From Actinomyces radicidentis (GTDB taxonomy: Bacteria; Actinomycetota; Actinomycetes; Actinomycetales; Actinomycetaceae): a DNA stretch of 64,000 bases. The notes under the pieces were generated by a model. It made no database searches and had not been told where the DNA came from. It saw only the letters and a list, made by a program, of their open reading frames with translations. This document shows, piece after piece, positions 8,464-16,530 of this stretch. Location: assembly GCF_001553565.1 (NCBI RefSeq), contig NZ_CP014228.1:186001-250000 (forward strand), written 5' to 3'. The position numbers and the translations under genes are program-made. Within the stretch, counting starts at the first letter, position 1; the number at the start of each line of letters is the position of its first letter.

Positions 8464-10149
8464 GTGGCAGAGGGCACCGAGGACTTCGCGATCACCATGC
8501 GCGGCTACGACCGCGCTCAGGTCGACCAGCGTCTGGAGGCGCTCGGTCGGCAGCTCGCCGACGCGCGCCGCGAGGTCGCCAGCCTCGACCAGCGCGCCAT
8601 GACGCTGGCGGGCGAGCTCGCCGACGCCCAGCAGAAGCTGAGCGAGACGGACAAGCCCACCTACGCCGGGCTCGGCTCCCGCATCGAGCAGCTCCTGCGC
8701 AGCGCGGAGGAGCAGAGCGCCTCGGTGCTCGCCAAGGCGAACTCGGAGGCGGACTCCCTGCTGGCCCGCACCCGGACGAACGCCTCCCAGCTCTCCAACC
8801 GCTCGGAGTCCGAGGCGGCGACCCTCCTCGCGGACGCCCGCCGCGAGGCCGCAGAGCTCCGGGGAACCGCTGAGGGCGAGGCGTCCACGACTCTCGAGAA
8901 CGCCCGGGCCCGCGCCCAGGAGATGATCGACTCCGCGCAGCGCGACGCCGCCCGCATCCGCTCGGACGCCGAGTCCGCGGCGAACGCCCAGCGCTCCTCC
9001 GCCGAGCGCGACGCCCGCACCACCATCACCCGCGCCCAGACCACCGCCACCGAGATCGGCGTCGCAGCCGAGCAGGAGGCCGAGGCCCTGCGCCAGCAGG
9101 TCACGGCGGAGACCGACGCGCTGCGCCGTCAGACCGAGGAGGCCTCCCAGGCCCAGCTCGCGGACGCCAACGAGAAGGCCCACACGACCCTCGAGGCCGC
9201 CCGCAGCGAGGCAGCCGAGCGCCGTCGTCAGTCCGTCCAGGCCGCGGAGGACCTGCACCGCACCTCCACGGAGGAGGCGGAGGCCCTGCGCCTGTCCTCG
9301 ACCCGCGTCGCCGAGGAGCTGCGTGCCGCCTCGACCGCGGAGGCGGAGGAGCTGCGCGCGACGTCGACGGCCGCCGCCGAGGCGCTGCGCCTGTCCTCGA
9401 CGCAGGAGGCCGACGAGCTGCGCCGCACCTCCACCGAGCGCGCCGAGGCCCTCGTCTCCCGCGCCGAGGAGCAGGCCGCCCGCACGCTGGCGGAGGCCCG
9501 CGAGGAGGCCGACCGCCTCGTCACCTCCGCCCGCCTCGAGGCCGAGGAGCTGCGCCGCACCGCGCACGAGGACGCCGACGCCGCCACCGCCGAGGCCGCC
9601 ACGACCCGGCACCAGCTCGAGCTCGACGTCGCGGCCGCGCACGCCGCCGCCGCGCAGGAGGACGCGGACGCCCACGAGAGCGCCGTCATGCGGATCCAGG
9701 AGATGAACGAGACGGCCCAGCTCCAGGCAGCCGACGCCGAGGAGCGCCTGCAGGCCGCCATCGACCGCGCCGAGACGGTCCGCACCCAGACCGACGAGGC
9801 CGCGCGAGCCCGGACGCAGGAGGCGTCCCGTCAGGCCGAGGAGATCCTCCGGCAGGCCCGCGAGGACGCCGTGCGGATCGTCGAGGACGCCCGCGACGAC
9901 GCCCAGGCCCGCACGACAGCCGCGGACCACGAGGTCGCCGAGCTCGCTCGTCAGCGCGACGCCCTGGCCTCCTACCTCGAGGAGATGCGGGGCGTTCTCG
10001 CCTCCTCCGGCTCCCTCGAGACGGTCCTCTCCGAAGCCATCACCACGGCCCCCGGGTCCGACGACGCGGACGCCCGCGCCGAGGTCGAGCGCGCCGAGGC
10101 GGCGCTGGCGGACTCGGGCTCCGAGGAGGACACCGCGAGCGCCGAGTGA
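8464..10149 (+). CDS. Scy/DivIVA-like coiled-coil protein
   Basis: The 561-residue protein begins with a DivIVA-type segment (ITMRGYDRAQVDQRLEALG) and is otherwise almost entirely Ala/Glu/Arg-rich coiled coil. At about residues 259-335 seven consecutive 11-residue units of the type xxAExLRxxST occur, a hendecad repeat. Streptomyces Scy and FilP have related architecture and organise the polar growth machinery, so a cytoskeletal or polarity role is likely. The GTG at 8464 follows GAGAGG. The gene is alone between a divergent neighbour and a terminator. I am confident of the architecture, less of the orthology, because coiled coils are compositionally biased. Confidence 0.75.
   Translation: MAEGTEDFAITMRGYDRAQVDQRLEALGRQLADARREVASLDQRAMTLAGELADAQQKLSETDKPTYAGLGSRIEQLLRSAEEQSASVLAKANSEADSLLARTRTNASQLSNRSESEAATLLADARREAAELRGTAEGEASTTLENARARAQEMIDSAQRDAARIRSDAESAANAQRSSAERDARTTITRAQTTATEIGVAAEQEAEALRQQVTAETDALRRQTEEASQAQLADANEKAHTTLEAARSEAAERRRQSVQAAEDLHRTSTEEAEALRLSSTRVAEELRAASTAEAEELRATSTAAAEALRLSSTQEADELRRTSTERAEALVSRAEEQAARTLAEAREEADRLVTSARLEAEELRRTAHEDADAATAEAATTRHQLELDVAAAHAAAAQEDADAHESAVMRIQEMNETAQLQAADAEERLQAAIDRAETVRTQTDEAARARTQEASRQAEEILRQAREDAVRIVEDARDDAQARTTAADHEVAELARQRDALASYLEEMRGVLASSGSLETVLSEAITTAPGSDDADARAEVERAEAALADSGSEEDTASAE
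9238..9468 (+). repeat. Seven 33-bp tandem units encoding hendecad repeats
   Basis: Units of 33 bases encode eleven-residue blocks that mostly share A-E-x-L-R-x-x-S-T. The spacing is exact across the stretch, while individual codons vary. Confidence 0.75.
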
Positions 10150-10199
10150 GCCGCTCTCCCGGCGCCCTCGGCATCGCGTCGGGGTCCCTGGGCACGAGA

Positions 10200-10235
10200 A
10201 CGGGGCGGGAACGCTGGTGAGCGGTCCCGCCCCGT
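10200..10235. terminator. Bidirectional terminator between the Scy-like and GntR genes
   Basis: An 11-bp perfect stem (10200-10210 with 10225-10235) encloses a smaller CGCT/AGCG stem. It lies between convergent genes. Confidence 0.75.
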
Positions 10236-10293
10236 CGTCGTGCTGAGGGACACGGCGCGGTGGGGCCGTTCGGCGACCGCGCGAGCGCGAGTC

Positions 10294-10659
10294 TCAGGAC
10301 CAGGCGCGGCGCACGAGGGCGAGCGCCTGCTCCTGCGTGACGCCGAGGGAGCGCATCGCGGTGACGAAGCGGAGGGCCTCGCGCTCCCCCGCGGTGCCGG
10401 ACTGGTCGACGACGAAGGTGCCCTGCCGGCCGCGCCCCTCGACGATGCCCTCGATCTCGAGCTCGCGGTAGGCCTTCGCGACGGTGTTGACGGCGACCGA
10501 GAGCTCCGAGGCCAGCGCCCGCGTCGTGGGCAGCCGTGAGCCGGCGTCAAGGCGGCCGTCACCCACGGCGTCGCGCACGGCGGAGACGATCTGGGCGAAG
10601 ACCGGCTCCGTCGAGGCGGGGTCGAGCGTGATCGTCGTGCTGGAGGTCGGACTGGTCAT
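10294..10659 (-). CDS. Short GntR-family regulator (YtrA type)
   Basis: The 121-residue product has a GntR winged helix at about residues 15-80 (FAQIVSAVRDAVGDGRL, LPTTRALASELSVAVNTVAKAYRELE) and only a short C-terminal helical part, as in the YtrA subfamily. Such repressors often control ABC transporters, but none is adjacent. The ATG at 10659 lies inside a perfect palindrome (10651-10668) and has no good ribosome binding site, which suggests a leaderless or very short-leader mRNA that represses itself. A longer in-frame start upstream would begin inside the divergent promoter region and is less likely. Confidence 0.85.
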   Translation of the reverse strand: MTSPTSSTTITLDPASTEPVFAQIVSAVRDAVGDGRLDAGSRLPTTRALASELSVAVNTVAKAYRELEIEGIVEGRGRQGTFVVDQSGTAGEREALRFVTAMRSLGVTQEQALALVRRAWS

Positions 10660-10668
10660 GAGACCAGT
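10651..10668. promoter_or_regulatory. Palindrome over the GntR start codon (candidate auto-operator)
   Basis: ACTGGTCATGAGACCAGT is a perfect 7-4-7 inverted repeat covering the start codon. On the minus strand TTCAAG and GTATCG, 17 bp apart, lie just upstream and could be the promoter. Confidence 0.5.
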
Positions 10669-10708
10669 CTGCGATACATCTCCGTTCGGGGCATCTTGAA
10701 ACAACCTC

Positions 10709-10714
10709 TATGCT
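10709..10714 (+). promoter_or_regulatory. -10 box for a probable leaderless transcript
   Basis: TATGCT ends six bases before the ATG at 10721, so transcription would start at the start codon itself. I see no convincing -35 box. Confidence 0.45.
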
Positions 10715-10720
10715 GCAGGA

Positions 10721-11239
10721 ATGTCGTCCGAGTCATCCTCGCCGGTCCCGTCCGGCACGCCCTCGCAGCCCTCCGCGCACGCCTCGGGGACGGCCCCGTC
10801 GGGGGTGGAGGTCGACTGGGCGGCGCAGCGGCGCGAGGCCGCCGTCGAGCGGGCGCGACTGCTCCAGGAGCGCCAGGACGCGGAGCACGCCCGTGCCGCG
10901 CGCATCGTGTCCCTCTTCCTCCGGGTCGCGCGCTCGGAGGGGCTCGAGGCCCGACCGCTGCGGGTGCGCGGCTACTCCGGCGGCACGGCGCGCACCTCCC
11001 TGCGCGGCTGGTACCTGCGCGCCGACGAGTCGGTGGCGCTCGACGACGAGGGCCGCTTCTACGTGCTGCGCCAGTCCCTCGGGCTGCGCGAGCGCCTCAT
11101 GGGCGCCTCGCCGGTGGCCGAGCCGGTGCCCATGACGATCGGCGAGGGCGGGCGCGACGGGGACATCGTGCCGCTGCGCTTCGCGCTCGACCGGCTGCTT
11201 CCGGGCTGGGAGGAGCGCTCTCCCGAGCCGCTGGCCTGA
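10721..11239 (+). CDS. Conserved hypothetical protein
   Basis: The 172-residue protein has a Ser/Pro-rich N-terminus (about 30 residues), a charged helix and a compact C-terminal part (GYSGGTARTSLRGWYLR). It has no signal peptide, membrane segment or known motif. It is divergent from the GntR gene and stands alone. The ATG is probably leaderless. I do not recognise its function. Confidence 0.7.
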   Translation: MSSESSSPVPSGTPSQPSAHASGTAPSGVEVDWAAQRREAAVERARLLQERQDAEHARAARIVSLFLRVARSEGLEARPLRVRGYSGGTARTSLRGWYLRADESVALDDEGRFYVLRQSLGLRERLMGASPVAEPVPMTIGEGGRDGDIVPLRFALDRLLPGWEERSPEPLA

Positions 11240-11342
11240 GGCGCCCTCGCCCGACGACGTCGGCGCACCGTGCGTGCAGGCCCGCGGCCCGGTGGCACGT
11301 GGACCGCGCGCCCCAGGTGGGATCAGGGCACGAGCCGGGTCC

Positions 11343-11633
11343 TCACCAGAGGTGGCGCTCCCAGCAGGAGGTGTGCCAGTGGCGGCGCTCCTCAAGACCC
11401 CGGTCCGCCCCGAAGAGGGACTCGTTGGACCAGGCGACGACGTGGGGCGTGCCCGGCGGGATCTGACGGTGGCAGGCGGGGCAGGTGTAGGTCTTGTCGC
11501 CGCCGCGTAGGTGACGGACGGTGAACTCGGCGCCGCCCGGGCCCGTCTGGGTGCGGGGCATGGAGGCGAGGCGGCTCATGTCGAGGGGGACGTGGGACGC
11601 GCCGTAGGGGCGCTTGGAGCTTCGCCTGGCCAT
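11343..11633 (-). CDS. Small zinc-ribbon-like protein
   Basis: This 96-residue actinobacterial-type protein carries CPACH and, 33 residues later, HWHTSCW, which together could bind one zinc ion; the N-terminus is basic. Similar proteins are often annotated loosely as 'ATP/GTP-binding' without support, and no nucleotide-binding motif is visible. A TATGGT box ends six bases before the ATG, so this too may be leaderless. Confidence 0.7.
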   Translation of the reverse strand: MARRSSKRPYGASHVPLDMSRLASMPRTQTGPGGAEFTVRHLRGGDKTYTCPACHRQIPPGTPHVVAWSNESLFGADRGLEERRHWHTSCWERHLW

Positions 11634-11692
11634 GGGGCGACCATATCGCCGGGCGCCACCCGGTCCGTCACGGCGCTGACGCTCCCGAGCGG

Positions 11693-11730
11693 GCGGCGGC
11701 CCCGCCCTCGGGCGAGGACGGGGCCGCCGC
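11693..11730 (-). terminator. Terminator of sugar importer operon 1
   Basis: A 12-bp perfect outer stem (11693-11704 with 11719-11730) plus a small inner stem lies 19 bases past the last permease. A 35-base segment is identical to the terminator after mdh. Confidence 0.75.
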
Positions 11731-11748
11731 GTGGGGGCGCGGGCTGCG

Positions 11749-12660
11749 TCAGCCCTTGACCGAGCCGGCCATGAGACCGCCCACGAAGTACTTGCCGAGC
11801 AGCACGTAGACGATGAGCGTCGGCACGCTGGCGATGAGGGCGCCGGACATCGAGGCGCCGTAGTCAGCCATGATCGAGCCGTGCGCCAGGTTGTTCAGGG
11901 CCAGGGTCACCGGTCCCGACTGGGCCCCGCCGCCGAAGAACAGCGCGAAGAGGAAGTCGTTCCACGCGCTCGTGAACTGCCAGATGATGACGACGACGAA
12001 GCTCGGCACCGAGATCGGCAGGACCACCGAGAAGTAGGTGCGGAGCATGCCGGCGCCGTCGACCCGGCTGGCCTCGATGAGCTCGTCCGGGATCGACTCG
12101 TAGTAGTTGCGGAAGATGAGGGTCGTGATCGGGATGCCGTAGACGACGTGCATGAGGATGAGCGTGTGGATCCCGAAGCCGAGGTCGACGCTCGTGACCA
12201 GGCGCATGAGCGGGATCATCACCGCCTGGTACGGGATGAACATGCCGAACAGGATGAGGGTGAAGACGACGTTGGCGCCGGGGAAGCGCCACTTGGACAG
12301 CACGAAGCCGTTCGCGCTGCCGAGCATCGCGGAGATGATCGCCGACGGGACGACGAGCAGGAGCGAGCGGACCAGGCCGCCCCTGAGCTGGTTCCACGCG
12401 CTCGCCCAGTTGCCGGTGTCCCAGTGCTCGGGCAGGAGCCAGGTGGTCGTCGGAGAGGCCTCGGCACCGTCCTTGAAGGAGGTGACGACGACGACGTAGA
12501 CGGGGATGAGGACGAAGACGACCGACAGCAGCAGGAGCGCGTAGCGCACCGCGGTCGAGGCGCGCGAGCCCTTCCGGTGGACGCGCCCGCGGCGCTGTCC
12601 CATGACGGCGGCCGCGCCGGTCGACGGGGCCGCGGCCTGCGGTGAGGCGTTGACGGTCAT
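11749..12660 (-). CDS. CUT1 sugar ABC transporter permease (MalG type), importer 1
   Basis: The 303-residue inner-membrane permease has six predicted membrane segments after a basic cytoplasmic N-terminus. The EAA loop that docks the ATPase is visible as EASRVDGAGMLRTYFSVVLP. It lies one base after the stop of the partner permease, so translation is probably coupled. Gene order is binding protein, MalF type, MalG type, with no ATPase. The product resembles the glucose-type (Gts-like) branch, which is my tentative substrate guess. Confidence 0.9.
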   Translation of the reverse strand: MTVNASPQAAAPSTGAAAVMGQRRGRVHRKGSRASTAVRYALLLLSVVFVLIPVYVVVVTSFKDGAEASPTTTWLLPEHWDTGNWASAWNQLRGGLVRSLLLVVPSAIISAMLGSANGFVLSKWRFPGANVVFTLILFGMFIPYQAVMIPLMRLVTSVDLGFGIHTLILMHVVYGIPITTLIFRNYYESIPDELIEASRVDGAGMLRTYFSVVLPISVPSFVVVIIWQFTSAWNDFLFALFFGGGAQSGPVTLALNNLAHGSIMADYGASMSGALIASVPTLIVYVLLGKYFVGGLMAGSVKG

Positions 12661-12661
12661 G

Positions 12662-13594
12662 TCACTTCCTCCCTCGGGCGTCGTGCACCAGGTAGGGGAT
12701 GACGGCGATCGCCACGATGACGAGCAGGACCGTGCCGACTGCCGCGGCGTTGGAGTAGTCGTTGTCCGTCATGAAGTTGAACATGTCGATGGCGGGCACC
12801 TTCGTCGAGTAGGTGCGCTGGTCGGTGATTGACATGATGAGGTCGAAGGACTTCAGGGACATGTGGCCGATGATGATGACGGCGCTCAGTGCGATCGGGG
12901 TGAGCTGCGGGAAGATGATCGACCGGTAGAGCTGCCACTCGGAGGCGCCGTCGACGCGCGCGGCCTCGCGCAGGTCCTCGCTGATCCCGCGGAATCCCGC
13001 GAGGAAGAGGGCCATGACGTAGCCGGCCAGCTGCCAGACCGCGGGAAGCGCGATGGCGAGGATGCCCCAGGTGGTCGACTGCGTCCACGAGCTCTCGAGG
13101 AAGTCCAGGTGGAGCATCTCGAACAGGCGGTTGAGGCCCGAGGCCTCGACGCCCTGGGCGGAGTTGAGCAGCCACCGCCACACGACGCCGGAGGCGACGA
13201 ATGAGACGGCCATCGGGAACAGGAAGATCGAGCGGAAGATCCCCTCCCCCTTGATCGGACGGTCCAGGAGCCACGCCCACAGGAAGCCCAGGATGAGCGT
13301 GCCCGCGAGGAAGGCGACGGTGAAGAGGATGAGGTTGATGAAGGAGTGCTGGAAGTCGTCGTCACGGAAGAGGTTGATGAAGTTCTCGAGGCCGACGACC
13401 TGGGAGCCCTTGCGCCCGGAGACCTGCCCGGCGGTGTGCATGTTGAGCAGCGAGGTGTTGACGTTGATCCCGATCATTCCGTAGACGAAGACGGCGACGA
13501 GGACGAGCGACGGAGAGATGAGCAGCAGGCCCGGGCCCCACTGCTTCCAGGCGCCCTTGCGGCGGCGCCTCTGCCGGAGAGCCTTCGTGCTCAC
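12662..13594 (-). CDS. CUT1 sugar ABC transporter permease (MalF type), importer 1
   Basis: The GTG at 13594 follows AGGAAGGA and gives 310 residues; the frame is open upstream but without similarity. A basic N-terminus precedes six membrane segments, and the EAA loop reads EAARVDGASEWQLYRSIIFP. It forms the membrane channel together with the next gene. A strong hairpin at 13645-13681 separates it from the binding-protein gene, an arrangement that usually keeps permease expression below that of the binding protein. Confidence 0.9.
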   Translation of the reverse strand: MSTKALRQRRRRKGAWKQWGPGLLLISPSLVLVAVFVYGMIGINVNTSLLNMHTAGQVSGRKGSQVVGLENFINLFRDDDFQHSFINLILFTVAFLAGTLILGFLWAWLLDRPIKGEGIFRSIFLFPMAVSFVASGVVWRWLLNSAQGVEASGLNRLFEMLHLDFLESSWTQSTTWGILAIALPAVWQLAGYVMALFLAGFRGISEDLREAARVDGASEWQLYRSIIFPQLTPIALSAVIIIGHMSLKSFDLIMSITDQRTYSTKVPAIDMFNFMTDNDYSNAAAVGTVLLVIVAIAVIPYLVHDARGRK

Positions 13595-13644
13595 GGTGGT
13601 CCTTCCTGAGGTCTGGCGGCGACGCGCGTCCATGCGCGCCCCGC

Positions 13645-13681
13645 GTCGTCCGGGCGGGCTCAGCGAGCCCGCCCGGACGAC
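13645..13681 (-). promoter_or_regulatory. Intercistronic hairpin between binding protein and permease, importer 1
   Basis: A perfect 16-bp stem (13645-13660 with 13666-13681) with a 5-base loop. In an operon this probably attenuates transcription or protects the upstream mRNA from 3' decay. Confidence 0.65.
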
Positions 13682-13716
13682 CGGTCGACGGCCCTCGGCC
13701 GCACGTGGTGCCGGGC

Positions 13717-15051
13717 TCAGCCCGCGACTGAGTCGTAGGCGGCCTTGAGCTCCGTCTGGAGGGAGGCGACGTCGGAGGCCCCCTGCGCGAACTTGGTCAG
13801 GGCGTCGTTCATCGCGTTGGAGGCCTTGGCCGGCAGCGCGGCTCCGTGCGCGATGGAGGACACGATCGTGTCCTTTCCGAAGGAGTCCATCGCCGCCTTC
13901 TGGTATTCGGAGAACTCGGCCTTCTCGTCGTCGGTGAGGTCGGAGCGCGACGGGATCGAACCCTTGACCGTGTTGAAGGCGATCTGCCCCTCCTTGGACG
14001 AGATGCACTGGAGCCAGTTCTTCGCACCACCGGGGTGGGTGGCCCCGTCGGGGAGGGTGAAGGCGTCAGCGAGGAAGTCGAAGACGCCGTCGGTGCCGGG
14101 GACCGGGAACCACACGTAGTCGGTGTCGACCTTGAGGCCCGCCTCGTCGAGGCCGGCGACGGCCCAGTCGCCCATGACGTTGTAGGCGGCCTTGCCGTCC
14201 ATGACGGGCTTCATGGCGGGCTCCCAGTCCTCGGTGTAGAGGGAGGAGTCAGTGAAGGAGACGATGGTGGAGTAGTGGTCGAGGGCCTTCTTGACCTCGG
14301 CGCCGCCCCAGTCGGTCGTGCCGTCGAAGAGGCCGTTGTAGCCCTCGGTGCCGAGGTCCGCGATGAGGACGGTCTCGAGGAGCTCGAGCTGGGTCCAGGC
14401 CATGCCCATGGTGATCGGCGTGTAACCGGCGTCCTTGATGGTCTTCATGTCCTCGATCCACCCGTCGATGTCGCTCGCGGGCTTGGTGGGGTCGAGGCCC
14501 GCCGCCTTGAGGACCTTCGTGGAGGCCCAGACGACGTTGGCGCGGTGGACGTTGGAGGGGATGGAGTAGGTCTTGCCCTCGGAGTCCTTGAGGCGGTCGA
14601 GCAGGGTGCTCGGGAACGCGTCGGTGAGCCCGAACTCGGTGTAGAGGTCGGAGACGTCGACGAGGTAGCCCGCGTCGATGTCGGCCTGGATCTCGGCCCC
14701 CGCGTGCGCCTGGTAGGTGTCCGGCGGGTTGCCGGCGGCGAGGTCGGCGGCGAGCTTCTGCTTCGCCTGGGAGCCGGCGCCGCCCGAGACGGCCTTGTTC
14801 TCGAAGGTGGTGTCGGGGAACTGGGAGCTGAAGACCTTGACGAGGGCGTCCAGGCCCAGCTTCTCAGAGCCGGCCGACCACCAGGTGACGACATCCACCT
14901 GGCTGGCGTCGCCCGAGCCCGCGGCCGAGGAGCCGGTGGAGCCCTCGTCCTCGGATCCTGAGGTGCCGCAGGAGGCGAGGGTGGCGGCCACGGCGGTGGC
15001 GGCGAGGCCGGCCAGGACGCCACGGCGGGTGATGACGAGTGTGCTGCGCAT
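13717..15051 (-). CDS. Sugar-binding lipoprotein of importer 1 (glucose-type)
   Basis: The 444-residue extracellular solute-binding protein has a Tat-like lipoprotein signal (TRRGVLAG, lipobox LASC, Cys28) followed by a Ser/Gly-rich tether and a family 1 binding fold. It catches a sugar outside the membrane and passes it to the two permeases. Segments such as GAEIQADIDAGYLVDVSDLY and a Trp-rich N-terminal strand (DVVTWWSAGSE) resemble bacterial glucose/mannose-binding proteins; this substrate is inference. The ATG at 15051 follows GAGGAG. A good promoter lies about 110-140 bases upstream. Confidence 0.88.
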   Translation of the reverse strand: MRSTLVITRRGVLAGLAATAVAATLASCGTSGSEDEGSTGSSAAGSGDASQVDVVTWWSAGSEKLGLDALVKVFSSQFPDTTFENKAVSGGAGSQAKQKLAADLAAGNPPDTYQAHAGAEIQADIDAGYLVDVSDLYTEFGLTDAFPSTLLDRLKDSEGKTYSIPSNVHRANVVWASTKVLKAAGLDPTKPASDIDGWIEDMKTIKDAGYTPITMGMAWTQLELLETVLIADLGTEGYNGLFDGTTDWGGAEVKKALDHYSTIVSFTDSSLYTEDWEPAMKPVMDGKAAYNVMGDWAVAGLDEAGLKVDTDYVWFPVPGTDGVFDFLADAFTLPDGATHPGGAKNWLQCISSKEGQIAFNTVKGSIPSRSDLTDDEKAEFSEYQKAAMDSFGKDTIVSSIAHGAALPAKASNAMNDALTKFAQGASDVASLQTELKAAYDSVAG

Positions 15052-15095
15052 AGGGGTGCTCCTCAGAACGACGGTGTTCGTGGGTGTTCTTCGTC

Positions 15096-15117
15096 CCGTC
15101 GGCTCCCTCGCCGACGG
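15096..15117 (-). other. Leader hairpin of importer 1
   Basis: An 8-bp perfect stem (15096-15103 with 15110-15117) lies in the predicted 5' leader of the binding-protein mRNA. Its role is unknown. Confidence 0.35.
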
Positions 15118-15164
15118 CTGCGGCCGATCCGCCCTCCGTTGGACATCCGACCTCCAGGCAACGA

Positions 15165-15193
15165 ACGATAGTGCGACCCATGTCACCCATCAA
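15165..15193 (-). promoter_or_regulatory. Promoter of sugar importer operon 1
   Basis: On the minus strand TTGATG (15193-15188), a 17-bp spacer and TATCGT (15170-15165) make a good sigma-70-type promoter. Transcription would start near 15158, leaving a leader of about 107 bases. Confidence 0.6.
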
Positions 15194-15248
15194 GCACCTG
15201 GGTGGCAGCAAGGCGAATGTGCATCCTCTTGTGACCCTGAGGCACGCG

Positions 15249-15280
15249 GCGGCCCCGCCCTCGGGCGAGGACGGGGCCGC
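15249..15280 (-). terminator. Terminator of mdh
   Basis: A 9-bp outer stem (15249-15257 with 15272-15280) plus an inner stem lies 45 bases past the mdh stop. It shares 35 identical bases with the hairpin at 11693-11730. Confidence 0.7.
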
Positions 15281-15324
15281 GGTGCGCGTCGTTCCCGGGA
15301 CTGCCCGGACGGGGCTCAGTGACC

Positions 15325-16509
<1,185 letters not shown>

Positions 16510-16530
16510 TCATCCGTCTGCCGGCCGGGG

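Noticed and set aside
9238-9468. Possible CRISPR-like array, because of regular 33-bp units
   Set aside because: The units are contiguous without spacers and encode a regular coiled-coil repeat in the frame of a real gene.
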